A stretch of 37,958 nucleotides of DNA, from positions 1-37,958 of the forward strand of contig CACZAC010000041.1 in the NCBI GenBank assembly GCA_902779125.1, read 5' to 3'. The translations under genes were made by a program, and so were the position numbers. Shown here in pieces: positions 23,884 through 32,462 of this stretch (its first letter is position 1; every line of letters begins with the position of its first letter). Below the pieces are notes generated by a model. That model ran no database searches, had not been told where the DNA came from, and worked only from the letters and a program-made list of their open reading frames with translations. The stretch comes from an uncultured Bacteroidales bacterium. Lineage in GTDB: Bacteria; Bacteroidota; Bacteroidia; Bacteroidales; Muribaculaceae.

Positions 23884-24348
23884 TTAGTTGGGATAAGTGA
23901 ACATCACTGTCTCGGTCTTGACCGTGCGGTCCTCGCCCTGGTAACGAACGACATAGACATAGAAGGCTATTCTAACGGTCACATCCTGGCCATAGGTGCC
24001 TGCTGCCAACGCTCTTCTCACGTCATTATTGAGATAATCCTGGAACAGCTTCAGGAACTTGTTCATCTCCTGGGCTGCTTGGGCGTCTTGCCTGACAAAC
24101 TCTGATGCTGCACCAGTGGTGTAGTTGGCATCAGCAGCATAGCCCATCTCGTTCTCTTTGATCCATTTTTGAATGTCGGTAATCAGTTGCTCGGGGCCTG
24201 AATACTCGGTGTAGCCTGCCGAGATGGCATAGGTTACGCGTGTCGGAAAATCGGGTTCGGGGCTATTGTCCCATTCACAGGACGACAAGGTCATGCCTGC
24301 GAGCAGTAGAATCACAAATAGCAAAGAGAATTTGTGTAATGATTTCAT
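23884..24348 (-). CDS. Small lipoprotein, function unknown
   Basis: 154 aa with a type II signal peptide (MKSLHKFSLLFVILLLAGMTLSSC; lipobox LSSC, Cys24). The mature part has a helical middle (QMNKFLKLFQDYLNNDVRRAL-like segment near 95-115) and a beta C-terminus ending VMFTYPN. I do not recognise the family. The start is firm from the signal peptide and the -7 box at 24383-24390. Confidence 0.8.
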   Translation of the reverse strand: MKSLHKFSLLFVILLLAGMTLSSCEWDNSPEPDFPTRVTYAISAGYTEYSGPEQLITDIQKWIKENEMGYAADANYTTGAASEFVRQDAQAAQEMNKFLKLFQDYLNNDVRRALAAGTYGQDVTVRIAFYVYVVRYQGEDRTVKTETVMFTYPN

Positions 24349-24382
24349 AAGCTTGATGACTAGTAGTATTTTTTACCGACTG

Positions 24383-24402
24383 CAAAATTACATCTAATTT
24401 TG
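24383..24402. promoter_or_regulatory. Back-to-back divergent -7 boxes forming an inverted repeat
   Basis: CAAAATTA (minus-strand TAATTTTG) at 24383-24390 and TAATTTTG at 24395-24402 are separated by CATC. With flanking TG/CA they make a TGCAAAATTA/TAATTTTGCA dyad. The minus box suits the lipoprotein gene. The plus box points at a gap of nearly 400 bases that also holds a better promoter at 24656. Confidence 0.5.
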
Positions 24403-24655
24403 CAATATACAGTCATGTATTCTTAATTTTTTGGCACTGTTGACTGCTTTTTGTCTCGGCTGGGTGATTGGATATCGCAGTGCTACAGGCAGAGCAATCG
24501 GCAGCCAATCTATTCATGAGGTATCATTGTTTATGCTTAAATGCTTAAAAATCAACATCTTGTCAGTTTATGCGAATATCCTGTTGCCTAATGCGAGGAA
24601 TTGTCCTTAACAACTAAAAAAAATGTCAAAAAATAAAAAAAATAGGCAAAAACAC

Positions 24656-24685
24656 TTGTTAATAACTTTATTATTCTTACTTTTG
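24656..24685 (+). promoter_or_regulatory. Promoter of the thioredoxin-like gene
   Basis: TTG (24656-24658), a 19-base spacer and TACTTTTG (24678-24685). The resulting leader of about 105 nt contains AAGGCT/AGCCTT arms (24736-24773) but no ORF. The rest of 24403-24655 shows nothing recognisable. Confidence 0.7.
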
Positions 24686-24798
24686 CAGACCCTATTGAAT
24701 ACCACTAGTGTATCATGGGAAGTCAATAATCGACGCAAGGCTTTGTGGACAGGGCTTACCAGTCATAGCCTTGAGATGTGAAACAATACAACGAATTA

Positions 24799-25281
24799 AT
24801 GAATAAGACTTTTTTGACGATTGCAGTTTTGGCGCTGTTGACACTGTTCACCTCGGCTTATTATTCGGCACCCGCCGATAGCCGAATCGGTTTCAAGGCT
24901 CCATCATTGGTTTTGGGCAACAACAACGGCCTGTCTCCTCTGCAGCAGCACGCTGGCGAGAATATCCTGCTCACTTTCTGGGCTTCGTCGGATGCTGATT
25001 CACGTCTTGATAATATGCGTTATGACAGGATGTCCCGGGCTGAGGGTATGGCTTTTACCCACATCTCGGTGAATATGGACCGCAGTGAGAACGTGTTTGA
25101 CTGTGTCGTTGCCATCGATGACCTGAACCGTTCGTCACAGTTCAATGCTGCCGTGGCTGCACAGGACGAGATTATCAAGCGTTGGCGCTTGGACGATGGC
25201 TACCACTCATTCCTGATTGATGCTCAGGGCAAAATTGTTGCTGTTGACCCTGATGCCAAGTCGTTGGCAGCCATCAAGTAA
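24799..25281 (+). CDS. Exported thioredoxin-fold protein lacking the CxxC active site
   Basis: 160 aa from ATG 24799; a GTG at 24778 in frame is less likely because the signal peptide starts at MNKTFLTIAVLALLTLF. The TlpA/AhpC-TSA-like layout is visible: GFKAPSLVL, ILLTFWASSDADSRLDNM (residues 56-73), then FTHISVNMD and SFLIDAQGKIVAVDP. The place where WCxxC belongs reads SSDAD, and the mature protein has a single Cys. A redox role is therefore unlikely; binding or chaperone function is possible. Convergent with the acyltransferase gene, 16 bases apart. Confidence 0.75.
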   Translation: MNKTFLTIAVLALLTLFTSAYYSAPADSRIGFKAPSLVLGNNNGLSPLQQHAGENILLTFWASSDADSRLDNMRYDRMSRAEGMAFTHISVNMDRSENVFDCVVAIDDLNRSSQFNAAVAAQDEIIKRWRLDDGYHSFLIDAQGKIVAVDPDAKSLAAIK

Positions 25282-25297
25282 GCATCGTCAATTTTTT

Positions 25298-26305
25298 TTA
25301 GGATTTAAGTTCGGGACTCTCGGTTTGTGAGGGTCTCGATTCTTTTTTGGAACGTTTCAGTACCGGCTCGACAGCCCAGGTGAAGATTTTGACCTTGCTC
25401 ATGCCATACAGGGTAATCAGTATCACCAGGGTATAGAGGATGACAAAGGGGAATGTGACGGGCAGGTCATAGCGCTTGATGACGGGCTGCAGCACCATGC
25501 CAATGATGAAATAATGGTACATGTAATGGAACATACTGGTCTTGCCGTAGTAGCGCAGCACAGGGTGGTCCTTGACGAAATGGAAAAGCAGTACCAACAT
25601 GCTGGTAGAGCAGCTCAGCACCAGTATCTTCTCGGGGATATCCTCAACACGATAGTGGTCAGCCCCGTTCATGAAGCCGCCGCAATGGGGAAACAGCCAG
25701 AACAACAGCGGTAGCGTCACGAGAGCAACAATAGCATGCAGGGTAATGTTGTTCCACCAGCGGGCGGGCAATGCTCCCTGACGGAAATAATAGCCGAGCA
25801 GGAAGAAAAAGAAGAAGTTGGCGGACCGTTGTAGTGCAAACGGGTTGCCCAAATAGGAGAGACCAATCAGGATGCTCAAGGCTAGTGCAATGCCCAGATA
25901 GAGTGCAGGTCGCCGCAACAATGGCTTGGGGGTATAGTAGAGTGTTACTCTCCAATAAATGAGGCTCAGCAGATACCATAGCACGCCAAACGGGAAAATC
26001 TTCATGGCTGCCATGAAACTGGCACCGCACAACTCTATGCGCAGGCTGCAGAGGAAGTGGAAGATAATCAGCGTGAAGAAGAGATTGAACGCCCCGCGCC
26101 ACAAATCGCGCGGCGACTGCTGGGACGAGTTCTTGCTCAAGTAACCCGAGATAAAGATGAATAACGGCATATGGAAGGAATAGAGGAATCCCATCACGGC
26201 ATGGTTGACCACGTTTTGGTTGTCAAACGTGGTGATGACGTGTCCCATGATGACCAGGATGATCAAGAGGCCTTTGATTGAGTCTATGCGGTTGTCTCTA
26301 GCCAT
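25298..26305 (-). CDS. Membrane acyltransferase (acyltransferase_3 family)
   Basis: A 335-aa, roughly ten-helix membrane protein that O-acylates surface sugars or similar acceptors. It begins with the family pattern RIDSIKGLLIILVIMGHV (the MGH histidine) and SFHMPLFIFISGYLSKN. The C-terminal 25 residues are charged and cytoplasmic-looking. It is the last of five minus-strand genes with gaps of 32 bases or less; the adjacent glycosyltransferase and GNAT suggest glycan decoration. The exact acceptor is unknown. Confidence 0.88.
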   Translation of the reverse strand: MARDNRIDSIKGLLIILVIMGHVITTFDNQNVVNHAVMGFLYSFHMPLFIFISGYLSKNSSQQSPRDLWRGAFNLFFTLIIFHFLCSLRIELCGASFMAAMKIFPFGVLWYLLSLIYWRVTLYYTPKPLLRRPALYLGIALALSILIGLSYLGNPFALQRSANFFFFFLLGYYFRQGALPARWWNNITLHAIVALVTLPLLFWLFPHCGGFMNGADHYRVEDIPEKILVLSCSTSMLVLLFHFVKDHPVLRYYGKTSMFHYMYHYFIIGMVLQPVIKRYDLPVTFPFVILYTLVILITLYGMSKVKIFTWAVEPVLKRSKKESRPSQTESPELKS

Positions 26306-26311
26306 ATATCG

Positions 26312-26839
26312 TTAAGAAAGAATCATTTGCATAATGGCAACGTCACTATAGACGCCTCCTCGTTTTACCCATGCCTGCAGCACTCCGGCGTGACGGTATC
26401 CGAAGCTCTCGAACAGATTGAGGCATACCTTGTTGTCCAGCGCGATATAGACGTACAGCTGCCGCAGCCCGATGTGGTCGCGTGCGTAGGCCGTCAACCG
26501 TTCCAGCGCTTGTCGTCCCAGCCCCTTGCCGCGGTACTCGTTGGCAATGAACAGTCCCAGTTCGGCACGGTTGTTGAAGGGGTCAAAGTTGAGGAAATCG
26601 ATGGTGCCGATGGGCGTTCCGTCATTGGCCAGTGTGATGATGAGGCGCAGTTGCCGTTGTGAGTAAATATCGCCCGTGTTGGTCTCGAGGTACTGCCACA
26701 ACGCTTCGCGGGAATAGGGGGCAACGGTGTCGCTCACTACCCATAACGCAGTGTCGTTCTCCCACTTGTAGAGAATGTCCAGGTCGGTGGGCTCTAGTGC
26801 CCTCAGGGCTATAGTGTCGTTGCTTAATAACTGATTCAT
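26312..26839 (-). CDS. GNAT-family N-acetyltransferase (RimJ/RimL-like)
   Basis: 175 aa. It has the acetyl-CoA loop motif EYRGKGLGRQALERL (residues about 102-116) preceded by GTIDFLNFDPFNNRAELGLFI, and ends with the LYVYIALDNKVCLNLFESFGYR strand-helix pair. The substrate is not predictable. It overlaps the glycosyltransferase stop by 4 bases (ATGA), so the two are translationally coupled. Six bases separate it from the acyltransferase gene. Confidence 0.88.
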   Translation of the reverse strand: MNQLLSNDTIALRALEPTDLDILYKWENDTALWVVSDTVAPYSREALWQYLETNTGDIYSQRQLRLIITLANDGTPIGTIDFLNFDPFNNRAELGLFIANEYRGKGLGRQALERLTAYARDHIGLRQLYVYIALDNKVCLNLFESFGYRHAGVLQAWVKRGGVYSDVAIMQMILS

Positions 26840-27957
26840 GCCATTTTGGGTGAGATGATGATGCCGTGACGGTCGGCAAAGATGTGGAACGCAAGCCTCT
26901 TGCTGTCGCTGTGGGCCTTAATGAAGTCCACCAGTTGGCTGTAGGTGCGGCAACCGTCATCGATGAGCACGTTGTAGCGGCCGGTGGCGGGAATATCGGT
27001 GAGGAAATCGCTGATAGAAGTGCGCTGTGATACGTTGCCAGGGTCGTCACTGATGATGACCCATGGCCATTGCTCGGTTGTGCCCTTGGTCTTGACGGGC
27101 ATCAACCGCTTGAACAGCCTGCGTGCCATGGCCATGCCTGCACGCACGATGACACCGAGTTTGACGACGGGATAGAAGATGACGTTGAAGCGCGGGAAAT
27201 GCTTACGGTAGAAAATAAGCATGGCATCGTAGAATATGCGCACATAGCGCATCGAGTCCTTGTGGGTGCTCTCGCCCTTGTAGTGAATCATGGGGGTGGG
27301 CAGCATCCAGTTCTGGTACCCGGCCTTGACGATGCGGTAGCTCAAGTCGATGTCCTCGCCGTACATGAAGAAATCCCCGTCAAAACCTCCCAACTGCTGC
27401 AGCACACTGGTGCGGCACAGCATATAGGCGCCCGACAGGATGTCGATACATTGCGGCTTTTCGTCGCTCAGGTAGCGCAGGTGGTACTTGGCAAACCAGG
27501 GCGACCGCGGGAACAGCTTCGAGAGCCCGAAAATCTTGCAGAAGGACACCCAGGGGGTAGGGAAGGAACGCTTGCTCTCGGGCAGGAACACGCCGTTGGC
27601 ATCCATCATCCGGGCACCGATGGCGCCGCATTTGGGGTGTGACTCCATCCACTGGATGCCTTCCTGCAGACAGCGGGGAGTGATGATGGTGTCGGGGTTG
27701 AGAATGAGGGTAAACTCGCCTTGGGCCTGCATGATGGCCTGATTGTTGGCGCGTGCAAAGCCCACGTTCTCCTGGTTCTCGATGTAGGTGACATGGGGAT
27801 GGCGGTCCCTCGAGAATGCGATGCTGTCGTCGCCCGACAGGTTATCGACAACGATGACCTCGCCGGTCATGCCCTGCATGGCCTGCTCCACGGCGCGCAG
27901 CGTCTGCTCCAGCAGATACTTCACGCGGTAGTTGACGATAACAACGGTCAGTTCCAT
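26836..27957 (-). CDS. Family 2 glycosyltransferase (rhamnosyltransferase-like)
   Basis: 373 aa. The GT-A core includes VVIVNYRVKYLLEQTL (5-20), VVDNLSGDDS, ENVGFARANNQA, LNPDTII and the acceptor-side GEDIDLSYRI, as in WbbL-type enzymes. About 75 C-terminal residues (IISDDPGNVS onward) form an extra region unlike the catalytic core. It probably adds a sugar to a cell-surface polysaccharide. It sits in the five-gene minus-strand set, 22 bases after coaW and overlapping the GNAT gene. Confidence 0.88.
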   Translation of the reverse strand: MELTVVIVNYRVKYLLEQTLRAVEQAMQGMTGEVIVVDNLSGDDSIAFSRDRHPHVTYIENQENVGFARANNQAIMQAQGEFTLILNPDTIITPRCLQEGIQWMESHPKCGAIGARMMDANGVFLPESKRSFPTPWVSFCKIFGLSKLFPRSPWFAKYHLRYLSDEKPQCIDILSGAYMLCRTSVLQQLGGFDGDFFMYGEDIDLSYRIVKAGYQNWMLPTPMIHYKGESTHKDSMRYVRIFYDAMLIFYRKHFPRFNVIFYPVVKLGVIVRAGMAMARRLFKRLMPVKTKGTTEQWPWVIISDDPGNVSQRTSISDFLTDIPATGRYNVLIDDGCRTYSQLVDFIKAHSDSKRLAFHIFADRHGIIISPKMA

Positions 27958-27979
27958 TTCTTATAATTTAACGTGAGGG

Positions 27980-28813
27980 TTACTCATTTTTGTATCCGTA
28001 ACTCAAAGCTGCACCAAGCGCAGTGCAATAAGGGGCATACTTGGGGATGTGGAAATGCACGTTATAGAGCCTCTCCATCATGGGGAAGATATATTTGCAC
28101 GAGGTCAGCTCGGTGAGCTTGCCGATGAGCACAAAGTCCTTGAAGCCGCCATTGAGCTGGGACATCACCGCCGCCGACCCGATGGTCTCGAGAACCATGT
28201 GGACGATTCCGGCTGCGATGTCGTTGGCCGATGGCTTGCTCTGACCCGCCTTGGCAAACAGCGAGGCCGTCACTTCGGCAAAAAAGCTGCCGAAATCCTC
28301 TTTGCAGATGTCCTTCATTCTCAGGTTGATGTTGTCGATGTCACCGCCCTCTGAAAGCTGATTCACCTCACCGATGTCGCTGGTGTGAAGCAGGAGCTGC
28401 GACAGCCCCTTCAGCGTGCCGCCGCCCATGCCGATGCCGCCGATGTGGCTAATCTCGTCACCATCGACACGCACCATCGATGTGCCAGTGCCCATCGACA
28501 CGACAATGATGTGGTCCAGCCCGCTGTCGAACCGCGCTCCCAGACCATTGGCCTTGAACTCGTCCACATAGGTGGTGGGGCAATCATGGATAGGCTCGAT
28601 CAGGTTCCTGGCCCCAACACCGGTCAGCATGATGTGTTCGATGCTGTCCAGGGTGGTGTCGTTCTCGTGCAGGTATTTGTCCAGGACTCCAAAGATAGAA
28701 GAGACGGCATCGTTACACGAGATGGACATGGGTGTCATGATGCGCTTCCCGTTCTCGATACCGAGTATCTTGGTAGAACTGATGCCGGCGTCTATGCCGA
28801 TGATTATACTCAT
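27980..28813 (-). CDS. coaW: Type II pantothenate kinase
   Basis: 277 aa. Phosphorylates pantothenate in the first CoA step. It shows the ASKHA phosphate loop GIDAGISSTK (6-15), a candidate catalytic Glu in YVDEFKANGLG, VVSMGTGTSMV and GGIGMGGGTLKGLSQLL, as in staphylococcal and eukaryotic type II enzymes. This is neither CoaA nor the type III CoaX found in many bacteria. It lies 32 bases after yqgE on the same strand. Confidence 0.88.
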   Translation of the reverse strand: MSIIIGIDAGISSTKILGIENGKRIMTPMSISCNDAVSSIFGVLDKYLHENDTTLDSIEHIMLTGVGARNLIEPIHDCPTTYVDEFKANGLGARFDSGLDHIIVVSMGTGTSMVRVDGDEISHIGGIGMGGGTLKGLSQLLLHTSDIGEVNQLSEGGDIDNINLRMKDICKEDFGSFFAEVTASLFAKAGQSKPSANDIAAGIVHMVLETIGSAAVMSQLNGGFKDFVLIGKLTELTSCKYIFPMMERLYNVHFHIPKYAPYCTALGAALSYGYKNE

Positions 28814-28845
28814 TGTCGTTTTTTGTCTGATGGATGGTCTTGCTG

Positions 28846-29451
28846 TTAATTGTAGCTCGGGTCGCTAGGCAGGTTGAGCCACAGACGGTAACGGTCGCCA
28901 AAGCGTGCTACCGCATTGCGCCACTGGTTGTCGTCGCCCTCTCCCATGAGCAGGTCGCGCCCGCAGTTGTCGAGCACAGCCCAGTCATGGCGCTGGAGTT
29001 CGCTGGCAATCTGGCCCTTCTCCCAGCCGCTGTACCCCACGATGAACTTGATGCGTCCTTCGACAGGTGCCCCCAGTTCCACATAACGCTTGATGGCGTC
29101 AAAATCGCCGCCGAACCACACGCCGTCGCCCACTTCGATGGCCTCGGGGACGACTTCGGGTCCTAGCGTGTGCATGTAGAACATCATCTGAGTGCCCACG
29201 GGGCCGCCCAGGAACAAGGGGATTTCCTCGACCGATTCGATTTCGGGCATGATGTCGCGCAGGTTGTAGCCGGTGTAGTGGTTGACCACCACGCCCATGG
29301 CGCCCTCGCCTTCATCGGGGTCCACGATGAGTACCAGCGACCGCTTGAAGAAGAAGTCGCCAACGGTGGGTTTGGCAACCAGCAACGACCCGCGTCGCGG
29401 CAGCGGCTGCTCGTCGTTGAGATGGTATATGTCGTGGTCCCAGTCGTTCAT
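28846..29451 (-). CDS. YqgE/AlgH family protein
   Basis: 201 aa. The conserved N-terminal pattern RGSLLVAKPTVGDFFFKRSLV, then GAMGVVVNH, LFLGGPVG and FIVGYSGWEKGQ identify the YqgE/AlgH family, whose molecular function is unsettled. It is the first gene of the minus-strand group. A -7 box ends 5 bases before the ATG, so the mRNA is probably leaderless. Confidence 0.9.
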   Translation of the reverse strand: MNDWDHDIYHLNDEQPLPRRGSLLVAKPTVGDFFFKRSLVLIVDPDEGEGAMGVVVNHYTGYNLRDIMPEIESVEEIPLFLGGPVGTQMMFYMHTLGPEVVPEAIEVGDGVWFGGDFDAIKRYVELGAPVEGRIKFIVGYSGWEKGQIASELQRHDWAVLDNCGRDLLMGEGDDNQWRNAVARFGDRYRLWLNLPSDPSYN

Positions 29452-29456
29452 CGTTG

Positions 29457-29464
29457 CAAATGTA
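29457..29464 (-). promoter_or_regulatory. -7 box for the yqgE-coaW group, probably leaderless
   Basis: The minus strand reads TACATTTG, followed by CAACG and the ATG. The predicted transcription start falls on the start codon. Confidence 0.65.
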
Positions 29465-29630
29465 CAATAAAATCGGCATATCTGTCATCCAATTGAGGCA
29501 AAATATGCGTTTTTCGGGCTTTTCTCGCCATTCTCGGCAATCGCTGTTATATTTCTCGTGTGATATTTGCTGCCGACTCAATAAATCACGGGTTTTCACG
29601 TTATAAGTATAAACACAATAAGAGATAGCA

Positions 29631-30524
29631 ATGAAAGTGATGAAATTTGGCGGGACTTCGGTCGGTAGCATCGATAGCCTGCTTAATCTTAGGAATATAG
29701 TCAATGCCGAGGCCAAGCCCGTGGTTGTGGTCGTTTCGGCAATGGGTGGATTCACCAACCAGCTGCTGGCTATGTGCGAGCAGGCTCAGCAACGCGATAT
29801 TTCATGCCTGGATACCCTTGAGGCAGCACGCAAGCGTCACCACGATGCCATCGACGCCGTGGTGGTCGAGGCGATGCGCGACGAGGTCCACGCGACCATC
29901 GACCGCTTTATCGACGAGAGTCTCAAGCCCTATTATCTGGCCCTTGCGACCAATCCCCACATGCCTGTTGATGAGATTGAGCGTGTGTGTGACGCTATCG
30001 TCGCCCACGGCGAGATTCTGTCATCGGCGATTGTGACGGGCATGTTCGAGGACGGTGTGCCGCACCTGTCGCTCAACTACATGCGCACGGTGCCCGATTC
30101 CGCAGGTCGTGTCCTTGACTGGGAGGAGACCGGACGGCTTGTCAAGGAGGATTTCGCATCGATGGACGGTGGCGTGCATGTGGCACAGGGCTTTATCTCG
30201 CGCGACAAGAACTCCGGAGCCGTGACCAACCTGGGTCGTGGCGGCAGTGACTACACGGCCGCTATCCTCGCCACGCTGCTCGATGCCGAGGCCTTGGAAA
30301 TCTGGACCGACGTGGATGGCTTCATGACCGCCGACCCACGCACCCATCCCGATGCTACCGTCATTCCACAGATGACCTATGCCCAGGCCCAGGAGATGTG
30401 TGACGCGGGAGCCAAGGTCATCTACCCGCCCACCATTGCCCCCGTGGCGATGAAGCACATCCCCGTGTGGGTGAAGAACACCTTCAATCCCACGGCGCCG
30501 GGCACTGTCATTATCGACGAATAA
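29631..30524 (+). CDS. Aspartate kinase, catalytic domain only
   Basis: Phosphorylates aspartate for the threonine/lysine/methionine branch. At 297 aa it contains the complete kinase: KFGGTSVGS (5-13), VVVVVSAMGGFTNQLL, GEILSS, the nucleotide/aspartate site NLGRGGSDYTAA and EIWTDVDGFMTADPR. It stops at residue 297, where lysC or thrA proteins continue into ACT domains. Nothing ACT- or homoserine-dehydrogenase-like follows in the 33 bases before thrC. It may escape feedback inhibition or depend on a partner. A weak GATATTTG at 29562 is the only box seen upstream. Confidence 0.9.
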   Translation: MKVMKFGGTSVGSIDSLLNLRNIVNAEAKPVVVVVSAMGGFTNQLLAMCEQAQQRDISCLDTLEAARKRHHDAIDAVVVEAMRDEVHATIDRFIDESLKPYYLALATNPHMPVDEIERVCDAIVAHGEILSSAIVTGMFEDGVPHLSLNYMRTVPDSAGRVLDWEETGRLVKEDFASMDGGVHVAQGFISRDKNSGAVTNLGRGGSDYTAAILATLLDAEALEIWTDVDGFMTADPRTHPDATVIPQMTYAQAQEMCDAGAKVIYPPTIAPVAMKHIPVWVKNTFNPTAPGTVIIDE

Positions 30525-30557
30525 TTCTTAACCATCTGATACCATCAGCAACGAAAA

Positions 30558-31865
30558 ATGTTGTATTACAGTACTTCTAACCACCAGTATACTGTTTCGC
30601 TCATGCAGGCGGTAACCAAGGGGCTGGCACCCGACGGGGGCTTGTTCATGCCCGAGAGTCTGCCGCGCTTGCCTCAGGCTTTCCTGCGCAACATGAGTGC
30701 CATGACGTTGCAGGAGATGGCCTATGCTATCGCCTCGTTTGCCCTCAAAGGGGATGTTCCTGCCGATGTGTTGCATGATATCGTCTTTGACTCGCTGTTT
30801 TTTGATATCCCCCTGGTTACAACTGCCGGTGGAAACCATGTGCTTGAGCTCTTTCACGGCCCCACGATGGCGTTTAAGGATGTGGGGACACGCTTCATGG
30901 CCCGTTTGCTCAACTACTATCGCTCGCAGCATCCCGAGTGGACCACGCTCAATGTCCTGGTGCCCACCAGTGGCGACACGGGCAGCGCGGTGGCCAACAG
31001 TTTCTGGCGCATGCCCGGCGTGAACGTCTATGTCCTCTATCCGCGTGGTGCCGTCAACAAGATACAGAAGGCGCAATTTGCCTCCTTGGGCGGTAATGTG
31101 ATGGCCATCGAGGTCAACGGCTCGTTTGATGACTGCAAGTCACTGGTCGAGCAGGCCTTCATGGACGCTGAACTCAACGAGGCCATGCGTCTCACCAGCG
31201 CCATGTCCATCAACTATGCCCGTATCATCCCCCAGATGGTGTACTACTTCTGGGCGTATGCCCAACTGGTGAAGCAGCAGGTAGATGTGAGCAATCTGGT
31301 GTTTGCTGTGCCATGTTCCAATCTGGGCAATCTGACTAGCGGACTGATGGCTCAGGCGATGGGTTTGCCCGTCAAGCGCTTCGTCAGTGTCGAGAACCAG
31401 AACAATATCTTCTTCAACTACGTCAGGACGGGAGTGTTCACGCCCAAGCCCACGCAGTACAGCATTGCACCGGCTCTGGATGCCGGATGCCCCAACAACT
31501 TCGAGCGCATCGTCGATTTGCTGGGTTCCCATGAGAACATCTGCCGCCACATTCATGCCTACAGTTACAATGACAACCAGATTATAGACACCATTCTGCA
31601 CACCTATGATGACGAGGGGTATCTGTTGGATCCTCACAGTGCAGTCGCCTATCGGGCGATGGCCGAGGACTTGCAACCCGGCGAGACTGGTGTGGCTCTC
31701 GCGACAGCCCATCCTGCCAAACTCAAGGACATGATGGAACGCATCATCGAGGAACCTGTCGTCCTGCCGGCACAGCTGTCTCGGTTCTTGAACGGCGACT
31801 TGCATGTCAAGAAGATGAACAACGGTTTTACCGCGTTCAAGCAGTTGCTGCTGTCTAAAGCATGA
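30558..31865 (+). CDS. thrC: Threonine synthase
   Basis: Converts O-phosphohomoserine to threonine. The 435-aa protein starts with the typical MLYYSTSNHQ...VSLMQAVTKGLAPDGGLFMP region and has the PLP lysine K107 in LFHGPTMAFKDVG, VPTSGDTGSAV and NNIFFNYVRTG. The fold-type II enzyme is complete. It lies 33 bases downstream of the aspartate kinase and is almost certainly co-transcribed with it. Homoserine dehydrogenase and homoserine kinase are not in this window. Confidence 0.95.
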   Translation: MLYYSTSNHQYTVSLMQAVTKGLAPDGGLFMPESLPRLPQAFLRNMSAMTLQEMAYAIASFALKGDVPADVLHDIVFDSLFFDIPLVTTAGGNHVLELFHGPTMAFKDVGTRFMARLLNYYRSQHPEWTTLNVLVPTSGDTGSAVANSFWRMPGVNVYVLYPRGAVNKIQKAQFASLGGNVMAIEVNGSFDDCKSLVEQAFMDAELNEAMRLTSAMSINYARIIPQMVYYFWAYAQLVKQQVDVSNLVFAVPCSNLGNLTSGLMAQAMGLPVKRFVSVENQNNIFFNYVRTGVFTPKPTQYSIAPALDAGCPNNFERIVDLLGSHENICRHIHAYSYNDNQIIDTILHTYDDEGYLLDPHSAVAYRAMAEDLQPGETGVALATAHPAKLKDMMERIIEEPVVLPAQLSRFLNGDLHVKKMNNGFTAFKQLLLSKA

Positions 31866-31917
31866 CGCTTGATTGTCTTTTTTCCCGTTTTTAGCGCATT
31901 TTTTATCAATTGGATAT

Positions 31918-31964
31918 AGAATATCTGCTAATTTCTGTATATTTGCAGAAATTATTGATATTCT
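31918..31964 (+). promoter_or_regulatory. -7 box at the centre of a 47-bp inverted repeat
   Basis: TATATTTG (31938-31945) is flanked by AGAATATC...TAATTTCTG on the left and CAGAAATTA...GATATTCT on the right, 17 paired positions in all. The start of the lipoprotein gene is 66 bases downstream. Such a dyad over a promoter suggests an operator, although a 5'-terminal RNA hairpin is also possible. Confidence 0.6.
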
Positions 31965-32011
31965 AATTGTTTATTGTTGTGCCCGACACAAATCCCAGGG
32001 TATTGAGCTTT

Positions 32012-32443
32012 ATGAAGAAATTTTCAATGATTAGTTTGTTTTTGCTGCTGCTGGCAGTGGTGTCAGTGAGCTGCGCCGATCCCACACTCAATGATTATGT
32101 GAATGAGTTCAAGAACAGGCTGCCCGAGGACATGGGCAGCGGTCTTGTGATGACCGATGTGAGCATTGTCGATGACTTCGTTCAGATTGAATGCACGTCG
32201 GATGAGAGCGAACTCAAACTGGACAACCCGCTGATTAAGTCGATTTTGCCTAGTGTGGCTGAACCGATTAAGGCCTCATTCCTGGATACCGCTGACATGA
32301 AGGACTTCATGCAGGCTTGCTCTGACGAGGGTAAGGGTTTCCGCATGATAATGAAAGGCGCTCAGTCGGGTGAGTCGATGGTCATGTTCGAGGTTACACC
32401 CGATGAAGTGAAAGCCAAATTCCCGCCCAGGACAAAAGAGTAG
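32012..32443 (+). CDS. Lipoprotein, function unknown
   Basis: 143 aa from ATG 32012 (MKKFSMISLFLLLLAVVSVSC, lipobox Cys21). The frame opens 15 codons earlier but those residues do not fit a signal peptide. The mature domain is acidic, with alternating beta strands (GLVMTDVSIVDDFVQIECTS) and a helix (ADMKDFMQACSDEGKGF). I know no named family. It has its own promoter and a strong terminator, convergent with the EamA gene. Confidence 0.8.
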   Translation: MKKFSMISLFLLLLAVVSVSCADPTLNDYVNEFKNRLPEDMGSGLVMTDVSIVDDFVQIECTSDESELKLDNPLIKSILPSVAEPIKASFLDTADMKDFMQACSDEGKGFRMIMKGAQSGESMVMFEVTPDEVKAKFPPRTKE

Positions 32444-32462
32444 TTACAAAACAACCTATCAG

